DNA from: Opitutaceae bacterium
GTDB lineage: Bacteria; Verrucomicrobiota; Verrucomicrobiae; Opitutales; Opitutaceae
NCBI GenBank assembly: GCA_031266495.1
Contig: JAISAX010000459.1
Coordinates: 1 to 8,718, forward strand
DNA: 8,718 nt
Direction: 5' to 3'
A program made the position numbers and the translations under genes. Below are positions 1-8,718 of the stretch, piece by piece. The notes beneath the pieces are model-generated. The model was given only the letters and a program-made list of their open reading frames with translations. It had not been told where the DNA came from and did no database searches. Position 1 is the first letter of the stretch, and each line of letters starts with the position of its first letter.

Positions 1-2387
<2,387 letters not shown>

Positions 2388-2398
2388 AAATTTTCCCG

Positions 2399-3490
2399 TC
2401 AGCCGTTTGGGCCCATTCCGATTTTTGTTTTCCGTGATGCCGGGGCGCGTGCGCCCATGATTTTTGCCGGTGCCGGCATCGAGGCATCGTCCACCCAGCG
2501 CCCCTCCAGCTCCACGGTCGTGCAGCTTTCCGGGATGCCGCGTTCGTCGTGTTGAAGTTGTGACGCCAGCAGGTTCACGGCTGTTGTTCCCAGCCGTTCC
2601 ATGCCCGGACGCACGCCCGCGATGCCTTTCTCGTCGTCCCAGCGCAGGACGGAGACCAGCGCCACGTCGTCCGGGATGCGGATGCCTCGTTCCGCAAAGT
2701 GCAGTCGCGCTGGATAATTTGTGGTCAGGATCACGTCCGGCTTCTGTTCATCGAACCAGGTGCGAATCACCTTCGGATTCATCGCGTCGCTGTTCATCAA
2801 CGCCACGCGGTTTTTCGGCGACATTTCCTGCTGGTGCGCCAGGAAGGCCGCAACGTGCAGCTTTACCATCGCGTCCTCCTGACTGCGCAGCGTCAGCAAT
2901 CCTGGCCGCTGGTAGCCGGTAGCGAGCACCTTTTCCATCGCCAGCAGCGTATTTCTGTAGTGATGGGAAACTACGCGCATCAGCGTCGGTTCGCTCACCG
3001 AGTAGCCTATGGTGACGGCGGCAAAGTCGGACCACGGAAACCGGGAGACCGAACCATACTGTTTTTGAGGACCAAGAATGATGCCTTCAATGCCCCGGGA
3101 TTGCAGCATGTGTGCCAGCCGTTGCGGAGAACGACCGGGTTCGTGAAGCCAGAATTCTTCCACTCGGTAGCCGATCTCCTCCGCCCTCATTTTCGCGTGG
3201 TGCAGAAAATCCCTGACCGCGGGAGTCGTGTCGGGATAACTTCTGTCTTTGTCGGGATTGATGAAGGCAAGCTGGCCCGCATAACGCCTTTCTCTTTTTT
3301 GGCGCAGGCGGGACATCAGTTTGCCCAGGATCGGATCGGGGCGGTAGCCGAGTTCGCGCGCCAGTTTTTGTATACGTTCTCGTGTGGCCCGGGAGGAATT
3401 GGGATGATTACGCAGGGCATAGGCCGTGGCGGAGCGTGACAGTCCTGCATGCCGGGCCAGTTCGGAGATATTGGCGCAGGGACGATTCAT
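2399..3490 (-). CDS. LacI-family transcriptional regulator
   Basis: This 363-residue DNA-binding repressor or activator has the two LacI-family parts. The N-terminal helix-turn-helix lies at about 8-27 (ISELARHAGLSRSATAYALR), followed by the third helix, which ends in ARELGYRPDP. The C-terminal periplasmic-binding-protein-like sensor starts at about 71 (AGQLAFINPD) and includes RGIEGIILGP (132-141), PDDVALVSV (273-281) and the LGTTAVNLLASQL helix (300-312). I chose the ATG at 3490 because the helix-turn-helix starts at once. The frame stays open upstream to 3616, but those 42 residues have no LacI character. No Shine-Dalgarno sequence is seen. Between the HTH and the sensor lies a very basic stretch, RLRQKRERRY (61-70), in place of a classical hinge. 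Its promoter must lie in the palindrome-rich region 3491-3639, so autoregulation and control of the divergent genes are likely. The effector is unknown, presumably a hemicellulose oligosaccharide. Confidence 0.92.
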   Translation of the reverse strand: MNRPCANISELARHAGLSRSATAYALRNHPNSSRATRERIQKLARELGYRPDPILGKLMSRLRQKRERRYAGQLAFINPDKDRSYPDTTPAVRDFLHHAKMRAEEIGYRVEEFWLHEPGRSPQRLAHMLQSRGIEGIILGPQKQYGSVSRFPWSDFAAVTIGYSVSEPTLMRVVSHHYRNTLLAMEKVLATGYQRPGLLTLRSQEDAMVKLHVAAFLAHQQEMSPKNRVALMNSDAMNPKVIRTWFDEQKPDVILTTNYPARLHFAERGIRIPDDVALVSVLRWDDEKGIAGVRPGMERLGTTAVNLLASQLQHDERGIPESCTTVELEGRWVDDASMPAPAKIMGARAPASRKTKIGMGPNG

Positions 3491-3531
3491 GGCATTGGGG
3501 AAATGGAAAACATGGGCGCAGGCAAAGGGTC

Positions 3532-3571
3532 GCTTTCTGCACGGTGCAGATCGGGTACGGTTGCAGAAAGC
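3532..3571. repeat. 10-bp perfect inverted repeat with 20-bp spacer
   Basis: GCTTTCTGCA at 3532-3541 is exactly complementary to TGCAGAAAGC at 3562-3571. The left arm overlaps the 15-bp palindrome, so the two symmetries are nested. The centre-to-centre distance of the arms is 30 bp, about three helical turns, which would put two bound proteins on the same face of the DNA. It could instead form an RNA hairpin in a leader, but no T-run follows, so it is not a terminator. Confidence 0.55.
3536..3550. promoter_or_regulatory. 15-bp perfect palindrome, candidate LacI-family operator
   Basis: TCTGCAC and GTGCAGA flank a single central G, giving seven-base arms with perfect dyad symmetry. The centre is 53 bp upstream of the regulator ATG and 97 bp upstream of the rightward ATG, where a repressor could act on either promoter. 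The odd centre (one base between the arms) differs from the CG-centred operators of many LacI-family proteins, so which symmetry axis is used is uncertain. Confidence 0.5.
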
Positions 3572-3639
3572 AAAGTCTGCGGCTGAGGTCAACGGGTCAC
3601 GTCTCCTCTGCCTCATTTTCTGCTTCCCGAACCCTTTTC

Positions 3640-4839
3640 ATGAATCACGCCAGTCCCTTCAGTTCCTCTCCGCCATTTGTGCCATCCTCCGCCCGCAGGG
3701 ATGCCGCCCTTTCGTCATCTCTGTCAAATGGAGCGTCTTCATCCGGCGCAGGGAAGCCTGTCGCCGCTCCCGTCCATCGCGGGGTCAATTTTGGCTTTTA
3801 TGCGCGCAACGGCTATTATTCCTCCGAAACAGCCCGTCAGGAAGTGGATCGCATGGCGCAACTCAATGTGGATTGGGTGTGTGTCATTGCTACCGTGATG
3901 CAGGATAGTTTTTCCAGCACGCGCCAGTATCGGGACTTCAAGATGACGCCTGCTGACGACGAATTGCGGGAGATCATCGATTATATCCACGGGAAGGGAA
4001 TGCACGTTCAACTACGTCCGATGCTTGAGTGCTGGGACGGCTCGCAACGTGGCGACATCCGTTTTCCTTCCGAGGGCACAATCATTCCCGGAAAAAGAAA
4101 AAACCACTGGACACGCTGGTTTGCCAGCATGGAGGAGCGCACACTGCACTATGCCCGGCTCGCCCGGCGGGCCGGCTGCGAAGCCTATGGACTGGACAGC
4201 GAACTCGATCATACCACACAGCAAAACACCCACTGGAAAAACATCGTTGCGGCCGCCCGCTCCTCATTCACCGGACATCTCACGACGGGGCACACGCTGT
4301 GGCTGGACATTCTGTCCGAACTCGACGCGACCCCCGACCATTGGTTTCGCGATTTGGATTCCCTTGGGGTCAGTTTTTATCCGCCGCTTGTCGAACCGGA
4401 GCCAGGGCAGGAAAATCACAACAGGATCTACCACGTCCCGGCCGATGCATGGATTATCGGTGACAAATCCTTTTCCACGATGCTCCGGCGCCTTGAGGGA
4501 GTTCGCGAGCATTTCACCAAAATAGCAGCTTCGCTCGGCAAACCCTTCTATCTCGCCGAATGCGGTTGTTGCTCCGCCGCGGGCGCGTCTTCCGTTCCCT
4601 ATCGCTGGGACACGCCCGGCGGTTATGACGGCGAAGAACAGGCCAGGTTTTTCGAGGCGATTTTCTCCACCTTCTGGGACGAGCCCTGGTGGATGGGATT
4701 TTATCTCTGGAAATGGGACGAGCAAAACGACCGCCCCGCCATGCGCGACGACCCACGCGGCGACAAGGGATTCACCGTCTGGGGCAAACCCGCCGCCGAG
4801 ACCTTGCGCAAATGGTTCACGAAAAACCGCACAACCTGA
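3640..4839 (+). CDS. GH113-like TIM-barrel glycoside hydrolase
   Basis: This 399-residue protein resembles family GH113, whose characterised members are endo-beta-1,4-mannanases. The barrel starts at RGVNFGFYARNGYY (47-60). Family-style landmarks follow in order: HVQLRPMLECWDG (122-134), the segment WFASMEERTLHYARLAR (160-176), then YGLDSEL (183-189), where Glu188 fits the acid/base. GVSFYPPL (243-250) comes next, then YLAECG (304-309), where Glu307 fits the nucleophile, and finally DKGFTVWGKPAAETLRKW (375-392), a typical GH113 end. The ATG at 3640 is chosen because upstream codons of the same frame look like noncoding sequence. Residues 1-45 are Ser/Ala/Pro-rich with no hydrophobic core, so no signal peptide is seen. 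The enzyme may therefore be cytoplasmic, unlike its neighbours. It is the first gene of the rightward series, directly behind the operator-like sites. Mannanase activity is an inference, and another beta-glycosidase activity is possible. Confidence 0.75.
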   Translation: MNHASPFSSSPPFVPSSARRDAALSSSLSNGASSSGAGKPVAAPVHRGVNFGFYARNGYYSSETARQEVDRMAQLNVDWVCVIATVMQDSFSSTRQYRDFKMTPADDELREIIDYIHGKGMHVQLRPMLECWDGSQRGDIRFPSEGTIIPGKRKNHWTRWFASMEERTLHYARLARRAGCEAYGLDSELDHTTQQNTHWKNIVAAARSSFTGHLTTGHTLWLDILSELDATPDHWFRDLDSLGVSFYPPLVEPEPGQENHNRIYHVPADAWIIGDKSFSTMLRRLEGVREHFTKIAASLGKPFYLAECGCCSAAGASSVPYRWDTPGGYDGEEQARFFEAIFSTFWDEPWWMGFYLWKWDEQNDRPAMRDDPRGDKGFTVWGKPAAETLRKWFTKNRTT

Positions 4840-4872
4840 CTGACCACCAACAAAACAACATTCCGAAAAACA

Positions 4873-5766
4873 ATGAAAACAAGCATCAGCATCACCAAAA
4901 GACTACAAACCCTCGGCGGGGCACTCCTCGCGCTTGCGCTCGGCCACACGGCCACCGCCCTCCGTGCGGATTTTGTAACCGGATTTGAAACGAGCAGCGG
5001 CTACACGGCAGGAGCGCTGATCGTCGGCACGCAAGACGCCGCCGCACCGGCGGGCAACACGTGGGAGGCCCTGTTCAGCACCGATAAAATCACTGTCGCC
5101 ACCGACAAGACCGCCTCCGGAACGCAGACCCTCAAAATAGACGACACGACAAGCTCGGCTTACGGTGTGAAGCTTGATCTGGGGTCCTCGGTGGATTTCA
5201 CCCGGTCTTTCACATTCAGCTTTTCCATTGCCCTGGACAACATCGGCTCCGGCACAGGCAACGTGGCCCAAATCTATCTCGGAGAACCCAACACGGTGGC
5301 AGATGGCAGAAAATTCTGGGCCGTGCTCTACTTCGCCCATGATGGAAACATTTACATGCAGTCGGACAGCTCAACAGGCAAAAGCATCTACGCGGTCAGT
5401 CTGGGCTCTTATCAAGGAACCTATGGGCGCTCGCCAGGCGAATTTCTGGACATCTCGATGACCATTGATGCCAGCACCAAAAAATACACCCAACTGAGCA
5501 TCGGCGGTCAGGACGAAACGTCCGTCATCCTGAGTTCGCAAAGCGGAGGAACCATTCCGTGGCTGCACGACACGCCCGGCACTTTTCCCAAAAGCTATCT
5601 GAGCATTGTCGCCGGCGGCGCTACCACCGGCACGATCCGGATCGATAATGTATCCATAACAAACATACCCGAGCCATCCGCGATGGCCCTCGCCTCAGGT
5701 CTCGTCGGAGCCCTTCTTTCCGTTTTCCGATTCCTCAACAAGCCGAACGTCAAACCAAAACAATAA
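4873..5766 (+). CDS. PEP-CTERM sorting domain protein, beta-sandwich-like
   Basis: This 297-residue exported protein has a signal peptide (basic start, hydrophobic 13-23, likely cleavage after Ala-Leu-Arg-Ala near 32). It ends with a PEP-CTERM sorting signal: Pro-Glu-Pro at 266-268, a hydrophobic helix at about 270-287 and a basic tail. In known systems an exosortase recognises this tail and the protein goes to the cell surface or extracellular matrix; no exosortase is present here. The middle is Ser/Thr/Gly-rich with alternating beta-strand patterns and ends in GTIRIDNVSI (253-262), a motif common near the end of jelly-roll carbohydrate-binding or concanavalin-like domains. I do not recognise a catalytic motif. 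The gene begins 33 bp after the GH113-like gene with an A-rich, Shine-Dalgarno-free leader and is followed 15 bp later by the GH5 gene. This suggests co-expression and a role in binding the polysaccharide or organising enzymes at the surface. Confidence 0.85.
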   Translation: MKTSISITKRLQTLGGALLALALGHTATALRADFVTGFETSSGYTAGALIVGTQDAAAPAGNTWEALFSTDKITVATDKTASGTQTLKIDDTTSSAYGVKLDLGSSVDFTRSFTFSFSIALDNIGSGTGNVAQIYLGEPNTVADGRKFWAVLYFAHDGNIYMQSDSSTGKSIYAVSLGSYQGTYGRSPGEFLDISMTIDASTKKYTQLSIGGQDETSVILSSQSGGTIPWLHDTPGTFPKSYLSIVAGGATTGTIRIDNVSITNIPEPSAMALASGLVGALLSVFRFLNKPNVKPKQ

Positions 5767-5781
5767 CATCCCCTGCCCGCC

Positions 5782-7395
5782 ATGCGCCCCCGACTCATCG
5801 CCCGCTGTCTTCATCTGCTTGCAACGATTGCAATCGCCCGGTTCATCCAAATCGACGCCGCGGGTGCGGACATCCGGCGTGGAGAACTTCTCTACTCCCT
5901 CGACATGAATTCCCCGGCGGTGCGCGCCCGCGCCGGGCGACTTCCTGCCGGAGTCGCCACGTGGGATGACCCCGCGGCCGGAGTCGCCTCAAGCCTGCGC
6001 ATCACTGTTCCCGAAGAGCGCACCCGGAAAGACAATATCGTTGCCATTCCCGTTGACCTGAAACCGTGGCGCGGCGCGCGTGTTCTGCTGACCTGCAAAG
6101 CCCGGGCCGACCATGTCAGCACCCCGATTATCGACTACAACGGCATAAAATGCCAGCTTCACTGGATTTCCCGGGATAAAGGGCCCCGCTGGTATAACGA
6201 GAACAGGGCCTATGGCAGCTTTGACTGGAAAGAATTGTCCATCGTGGCCACCATTGATGACGATGCCGATCTCGGCTGGCTGAATCTTGGCATGCAGAGT
6301 TCCCATGGCACGGTGTGGCTGGCCGACGTCCGCATCACCGCCTTGCAGGGCAAGGCCAGGCGTCCTGCCTTGTCCACTACTCAACAAACCTCCGCTGCCA
6401 CAACGTTGCGCGGAGTGATGTCGCCCACGAAATTCGACGCCCGGGACTTTGTGGATCTGAAGGAACTCGGGGCCAACCTCGTTCGCTGGCAACTCGTGAA
6501 CCGCAACTGGGGCAAGGCGGGAGAAGATCAGGATCCCGTCGCTTATGATCACTGGCTCGATGGCAAACTGGATGAGCTCGAACAAGCGCTCGATGCCGCT
6601 CGCAACAACGGTATCAAGGTTGTCATCGACATGCACTCCCCGCCCGGCGGACGCCTCGCTGACAGCACCTTGCGCATGGTTTTCGAAAAAAAACATCAAG
6701 ACCATTTCATCGCCGTATGGGAACGCATTGTGCGCCGTTTCAAAGGGCATCCCGCGATCTGGGCTTACGATATCATCAACGAACCCGTCCAGAACCGCCC
6801 GTCCCCGCCCGGTGTGGCCGATTGCATTGAAGTGCAGATGCTCGCCGCCCGTGCCATCCGCAAGATCGACCCTTCAACCATCCTTCTCCTCACCGCCGAC
6901 CAATGGAGTTCCCCCGACGCCTTCGCCTACCTGCAACCGGTACCGGCGGACATTTCCAACGTCGTCTATCAAGTCCACATGTATTGGCCCGGACAATTTT
7001 CTCATCAGGGCGTGAACAACACCTGGGGAGTCAAAGGCGGCGATTCTCCCCTCGCCTATCCCGGCTCGCTTGGTGGCCTGCCCCTCGACAAGGAAGCCCT
7101 GCGCCGTCACCTCGCCCCCGTGCGCGAATTCCAGCTTGCCTACGGTGTCCGCATCTACGTCGGCGAATTCGGTGCCGTTCGCTGGGCTCCGGGTGCAGCG
7201 TGTTATCTCGACGACCTGATCTCCCTCTTCGAGGAATACGGCTGGGACTGGAGTTATCACGCCTTCCGCGAGTGGCCCGGCTGGAGCTTCGAGCACGCTG
7301 ACCTTCCGTATTCAAAAACCGATCACCCCAGGGCCACTCAACCCACCGATCGGGCTCTTGTATTGAAAAAATGGTTTTCCCTGAACCACCCATAA
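5782..7395 (+). CDS. Secreted GH5-family glycoside hydrolase with N-terminal CBM-like module
   Basis: This is a 537-residue protein with a signal peptide (about 1-29, ending Ala-Ala-Gly-Ala). Residues about 35-188 form a predicted beta-sandwich that ends in [10 protein letters not shown] (176-185), like family 4/16-type carbohydrate-binding modules. A short Ser/Thr/Ala linker leads to a GH5 catalytic barrel from about 208. Family landmarks are Arg235 (NLVRW), [11 protein letters not shown] (280-290), IINEP (331-335) with acid/base Glu334, YQVHMYWP (396-403), YVGEFG (459-464) with nucleophile Glu462, and Trp490 after the last strand. All key residues are present, so it should be active. GH5 covers endoglucanases, mannanases and others; the subfamily cannot be fixed by eye. 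The start lies 15 bp after the PEP-CTERM gene with no Shine-Dalgarno sequence. Together with the GH74-type and GH113-like neighbours it points to xyloglucan or glucomannan breakdown. Confidence 0.88.
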   Translation: MRPRLIARCLHLLATIAIARFIQIDAAGADIRRGELLYSLDMNSPAVRARAGRLPAGVATWDDPAAGVASSLRITVPEERTRKDNIVAIPVDLKPWRGARVLLTCKARADHVSTPIIDYNGIKCQLHWISRDKGPRWYNENRAYGSFDWKELSIVATIDDDADLGWLNLGMQSSHGTVWLADVRITALQGKARRPALSTTQQTSAATTLRGVMSPTKFDARDFVDLKELGANLVRWQLVNRNWGKAGEDQDPVAYDHWLDGKLDELEQALDAARNNGIKVVIDMHSPPGGRLADSTLRMVFEKKHQDHFIAVWERIVRRFKGHPAIWAYDIINEPVQNRPSPPGVADCIEVQMLAARAIRKIDPSTILLLTADQWSSPDAFAYLQPVPADISNVVYQVHMYWPGQFSHQGVNNTWGVKGGDSPLAYPGSLGGLPLDKEALRRHLAPVREFQLAYGVRIYVGEFGAVRWAPGAACYLDDLISLFEEYGWDWSYHAFREWPGWSFEHADLPYSKTDHPRATQPTDRALVLKKWFSLNHP

Positions 7396-7432
7396 CCTCC
7401 GCCTGCCGCCTCCCGAACACCTCCCGTATCCC

Positions 7433-8092
7433 ATGAAAACTCCCTACTCCTCTGGCATCGCCGTAGCCCTTCATCGGCATCCCGGTTTCACTCTCATCGA
7501 ACTGCTTACCGTCATTGCCATCATTGGCATCCTCGCCGCAATTATCATTCCGACCGTCGGTGTGGTGCGTGGCAAGGCGCGCGCGGCCCAGTGCGCCTCC
7601 AACCTGCGCCAAATCGGACTCGCCATGAATCTCTACGCTGACGAAAACAAGGATACGTTTCCCAAAGCCAACACAGACGACCCCGACAACCCCATTCCCT
7701 GGATGTTGAAGCTTGCTCCCTATGTCGGCATCTCCGATCAGCAAATGGGAAGCGCTCCCAAATTCCGCGCCACAGGCGTTTTCAATTGCCCCGACTTCGT
7801 TTGCAGCAACGTGTCGGGCGACCCTGATTTTCGCAAAGTCGCCTACGCGTATCAGGATAACATTTCAGGCAGTGTCTATTCCCGCTGGAAGTATCTTCGA
7901 TCGGCGCCACCTGCTCCCTCGCAGTATTTCTTGCTCACGGAAATCGCTGAAAACATGGATACCTTTAAGCCGGGCACCTATCCCATCGCCTTTCGGCATC
8001 CGGGCAAGTCCGCCAATTTCCTTTTTGCCGACGGCCACGTTGCCTCCCTTCGCGACCCGGTGCCGGCCGACGATCCGCGCTGGCGCTGGTAA
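7433..8092 (+). CDS. Prepilin-type N-terminal methylation protein (pseudopilin-like)
   Basis: This 219-residue protein has a type IV prepilin leader: a short leader ending in Gly18, then [20 protein letters not shown], with Phe19 as the methylated +1 residue and Glu23 at +5. Prepilin peptidase would cut after Gly18. The C-terminal part carries the prepilin-processing-associated motif, here [15 protein letters not shown] (188-202). Between His189 and Asp200 there are ten residues, one more than the usual H-X9-DG spacing. Two nearby Cys residues (119 and 124) may form a disulfide. Proteins of this type are highly expanded in Verrucomicrobia and Planctomycetes, and the role of most is unknown. 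It lies 37 bp behind the GH5 gene in the same direction, so it may be co-transcribed and could help build a surface or secretion structure. The start is clear because the leader length fits the family. Confidence 0.92.
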   Translation: MKTPYSSGIAVALHRHPGFTLIELLTVIAIIGILAAIIIPTVGVVRGKARAAQCASNLRQIGLAMNLYADENKDTFPKANTDDPDNPIPWMLKLAPYVGISDQQMGSAPKFRATGVFNCPDFVCSNVSGDPDFRKVAYAYQDNISGSVYSRWKYLRSAPPAPSQYFLLTEIAENMDTFKPGTYPIAFRHPGKSANFLFADGHVASLRDPVPADDPRWRW

Positions 8093-8148
8093 TCCCGGAC
8101 GACATCGGTCCGCCCGAAATGGGGCCGGCCTCCGGAAAATCAGTTGCC

Positions 8149-8514
8149 ATGACAAAACGACTACATCGCTTGCGGTTTCCCGCGCTTGTTTCCGTACTTC
8201 TCCTGTTCGCGTGCCCGCTCGACTCCGCCCCCGCGTACCATATCCTCTTCATCGGAGACAGCATCACGCATCACAACCTCACCGCCCATCCGGGATGGGA
8301 AGGCAACCGGAGGATAGCCGCCAGTCGCGCCGAACTGAACTATGTTCACCGCCTTGTTGACCGCCTGGGAGCGACCCAAAGCGCGCCACCGACATTCACT
8401 GTCAATGCCGTGGACGGCAATACCCTTGCCGGCAAACTCGGTGATGCCGGGCGCTGCGTAAAAATCGCCGCTGACATCAGCGGCCAGGATATTGGCGATC
8501 CGCCCTCCCCCTGA
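8149..8514 (+). CDS. SGNH/GDSL-type hydrolase, N-terminal part only (truncated)
   Basis: These 121 residues start with a signal peptide (basic MTKRLHRLR, then hydrophobic 11-21). It may be a lipoprotein signal, with Cys22 after Leu-Phe-Ala. The block I motif follows: HILFIGDSIT (31-40) with nucleophile Ser38. The stretch GWEGNRRIAASRAELNYVHR (49-68) matches the usual continuation of SGNH esterases in this bacterial group (W-x-GN-x-x-x-AAS, then YVH). Similarity is convincing to about residue 100. After that the expected block III (G-x-N-D) and the C-terminal Asp-x-x-His are absent, and a TGA at 8512 ends the frame. Normal length is well over 200 residues, so this is broken or mis-assembled. 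Intact relatives typically deacetylate carbohydrates, which would suit the locus. An in-frame ATG at 8119 is less likely because it would place ten extra residues before the signal peptide. A weak GGA lies upstream of the chosen start. Confidence 0.7.
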   Translation: MTKRLHRLRFPALVSVLLLFACPLDSAPAYHILFIGDSITHHNLTAHPGWEGNRRIAASRAELNYVHRLVDRLGATQSAPPTFTVNAVDGNTLAGKLGDAGRCVKIAADISGQDIGDPPSP

Positions 8515-8547
8515 CAGGCACACGTGAAGTGCGCCTCTTGTGGCTAA

Positions 8548-8718
8548 ATCCCCTGCCCCTCTGGCCTGTTCCTCATCTATTCCGATTGCGCCCACGTGAA
8601 CATGGCCTGGCTGGCCGGGTGGTACACGAAGACCGCGAAAACGCTGAAAACCGGCGAAGGCTCCATCGGCTTTTTCCAGATCGGCGGCGGCATCGCGGGC
8701 GATTTCCCGATCTGCGTG
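8548..8718 (+). pseudogene. Internal fragment of a deoxyhypusine-synthase-like protein, runs off window
   Basis: From a TAA at 8545-8547 the frame is open to the window end (57 codons). The later part reads MAWLAGWYTKTAK, then GSIGFFQIGGGIAGDFPICV. This closely resembles the central segment of bacterial deoxyhypusine-synthase family proteins, in which a [Y/T]M-x-x-LA-x-WY helix precedes GVGFFQIGGGIAGDFPICVVP; the GGG belongs to the NAD-binding region. The roughly 200 residues that normally precede this segment are not encoded upstream, and the 18 residues before the Met at 8602 do not match what I expect there. The catalytic Lys region would lie beyond the window. In eukaryotes and archaea the enzyme modifies eIF5A; bacterial homologues are linked to polyamine chemistry. 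It reads in the same frame as the truncated hydrolase, separated by two stops. I cannot tell true decay from a chimeric join. Confidence 0.65.

Larger units (their letters stand above)
3491..3639. promoter_or_regulatory. Divergent intergenic region with clustered operator-like half-sites
   Basis: This 149-bp gap separates the LacI-type gene from the rightward hydrolase gene and must carry both promoters. Six copies of TCTGC or its complement GCAGA occur within 88 bp: 3536-3540, 3546-3550, 3563-3567, 3576-3580, 3607-3611 and 3619-3623. Three of them extend to TTTCTGC/GCAGAAA. About 0.3 copies of a given 5-mer would be expected by chance over both strands of this length. LacI-family proteins bind short inverted repeats, often upstream of their own gene, so these are the natural operator candidates. 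I found no convincing sigma-70 promoter. TTGACC on the minus strand (3592-3587) could be a -35 element for the regulator, but the matching -10 position is poor. Confidence 0.6.

Noticed and set aside
2699..3439. 246-codon plus-strand frame opposite the LacI-type gene
   Set aside because: No domain pattern; it mirrors a well-supported helix-turn-helix and sensor domain on the other strand.
3491..3616. Upstream extension of the LacI frame (42 codons)
   Set aside because: The family helix-turn-helix starts directly after the ATG at 3490; the extension is Arg/Cys-rich and overlaps the palindromes.
3382..3639. Upstream extension of the GH113-like frame (86 codons)
   Set aside because: The segment overlaps the regulator start and the operator-like region, has a Trp/Arg/His-rich composition, and includes no signal peptide; ATG 3640 is preferred.
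8096..8112. Small hairpin (CGGAC/GTCCG, seven-base loop) after the prepilin-like gene
   Set aside because: A five-bp stem without a T-run is too weak for an intrinsic terminator and likely by chance in GC-rich DNA.
8161..8595. Minus-strand frame of about 144 codons over the SGNH region
   Set aside because: No family pattern; the plus strand carries a signal peptide and a GDSI block, so this is a shadow.

Overview
This GC-rich window looks like a contig from a verrucomicrobial bacterium, most likely Opitutaceae-like. Three things point there: a PEP-CTERM surface-sorting tail, a prepilin-like protein with an H/DG C-terminal motif, and a LacI-type regulator sitting beside secreted glycoside hydrolases. 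None of the gene starts has a strong Shine-Dalgarno sequence. The lineage is an inference from protein style; there is no rRNA or other marker gene here.

Layout. Bases 1-99 are an almost pure C tract that stops two bases from a stop codon and is probably a sequencing or assembly artefact. Two genes run leftwards from about 3490: a LacI-family regulator, then, 11 bp downstream, a secreted GH74-type beta-propeller glycanase. A 149-bp divergent intergenic region (3491-3639) contains six copies of TCTGC/GCAGA, including a 15-bp palindrome and a 10-bp perfect inverted repeat. These are good candidates for the LacI operator. Rightwards from 3640 runs a tightly packed series: a GH113-like TIM-barrel hydrolase, a PEP-CTERM protein, a GH5 hydrolase with an N-terminal beta-sandwich module, a prepilin-like protein and the front part of an SGNH/GDSL hydrolase. 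At the right edge (8548-8718) is an internal fragment of a deoxyhypusine-synthase-like protein that lacks its N-terminal part and runs off the window.

Reading of the locus. This is a compact, locally regulated hemicellulose utilisation cluster. GH74 enzymes usually cut xyloglucan, GH5 enzymes cut beta-glucans or mannans, and the characterised GH113 enzymes are beta-mannanases, so a xyloglucan- or glucomannan-type plant polysaccharide is the likely substrate. The LacI protein would sense a sugar and control both directions from the shared intergenic region. The PEP-CTERM and prepilin-like proteins suggest display or assembly at the cell surface. No transporter, exosortase, tRNA, rRNA, CRISPR array or insertion sequence is visible.

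The right end (about 8450-8718) is abnormal: a hydrolase that stops early is followed in the same frame by the middle of an unrelated enzyme. It is either decayed or mis-assembled.
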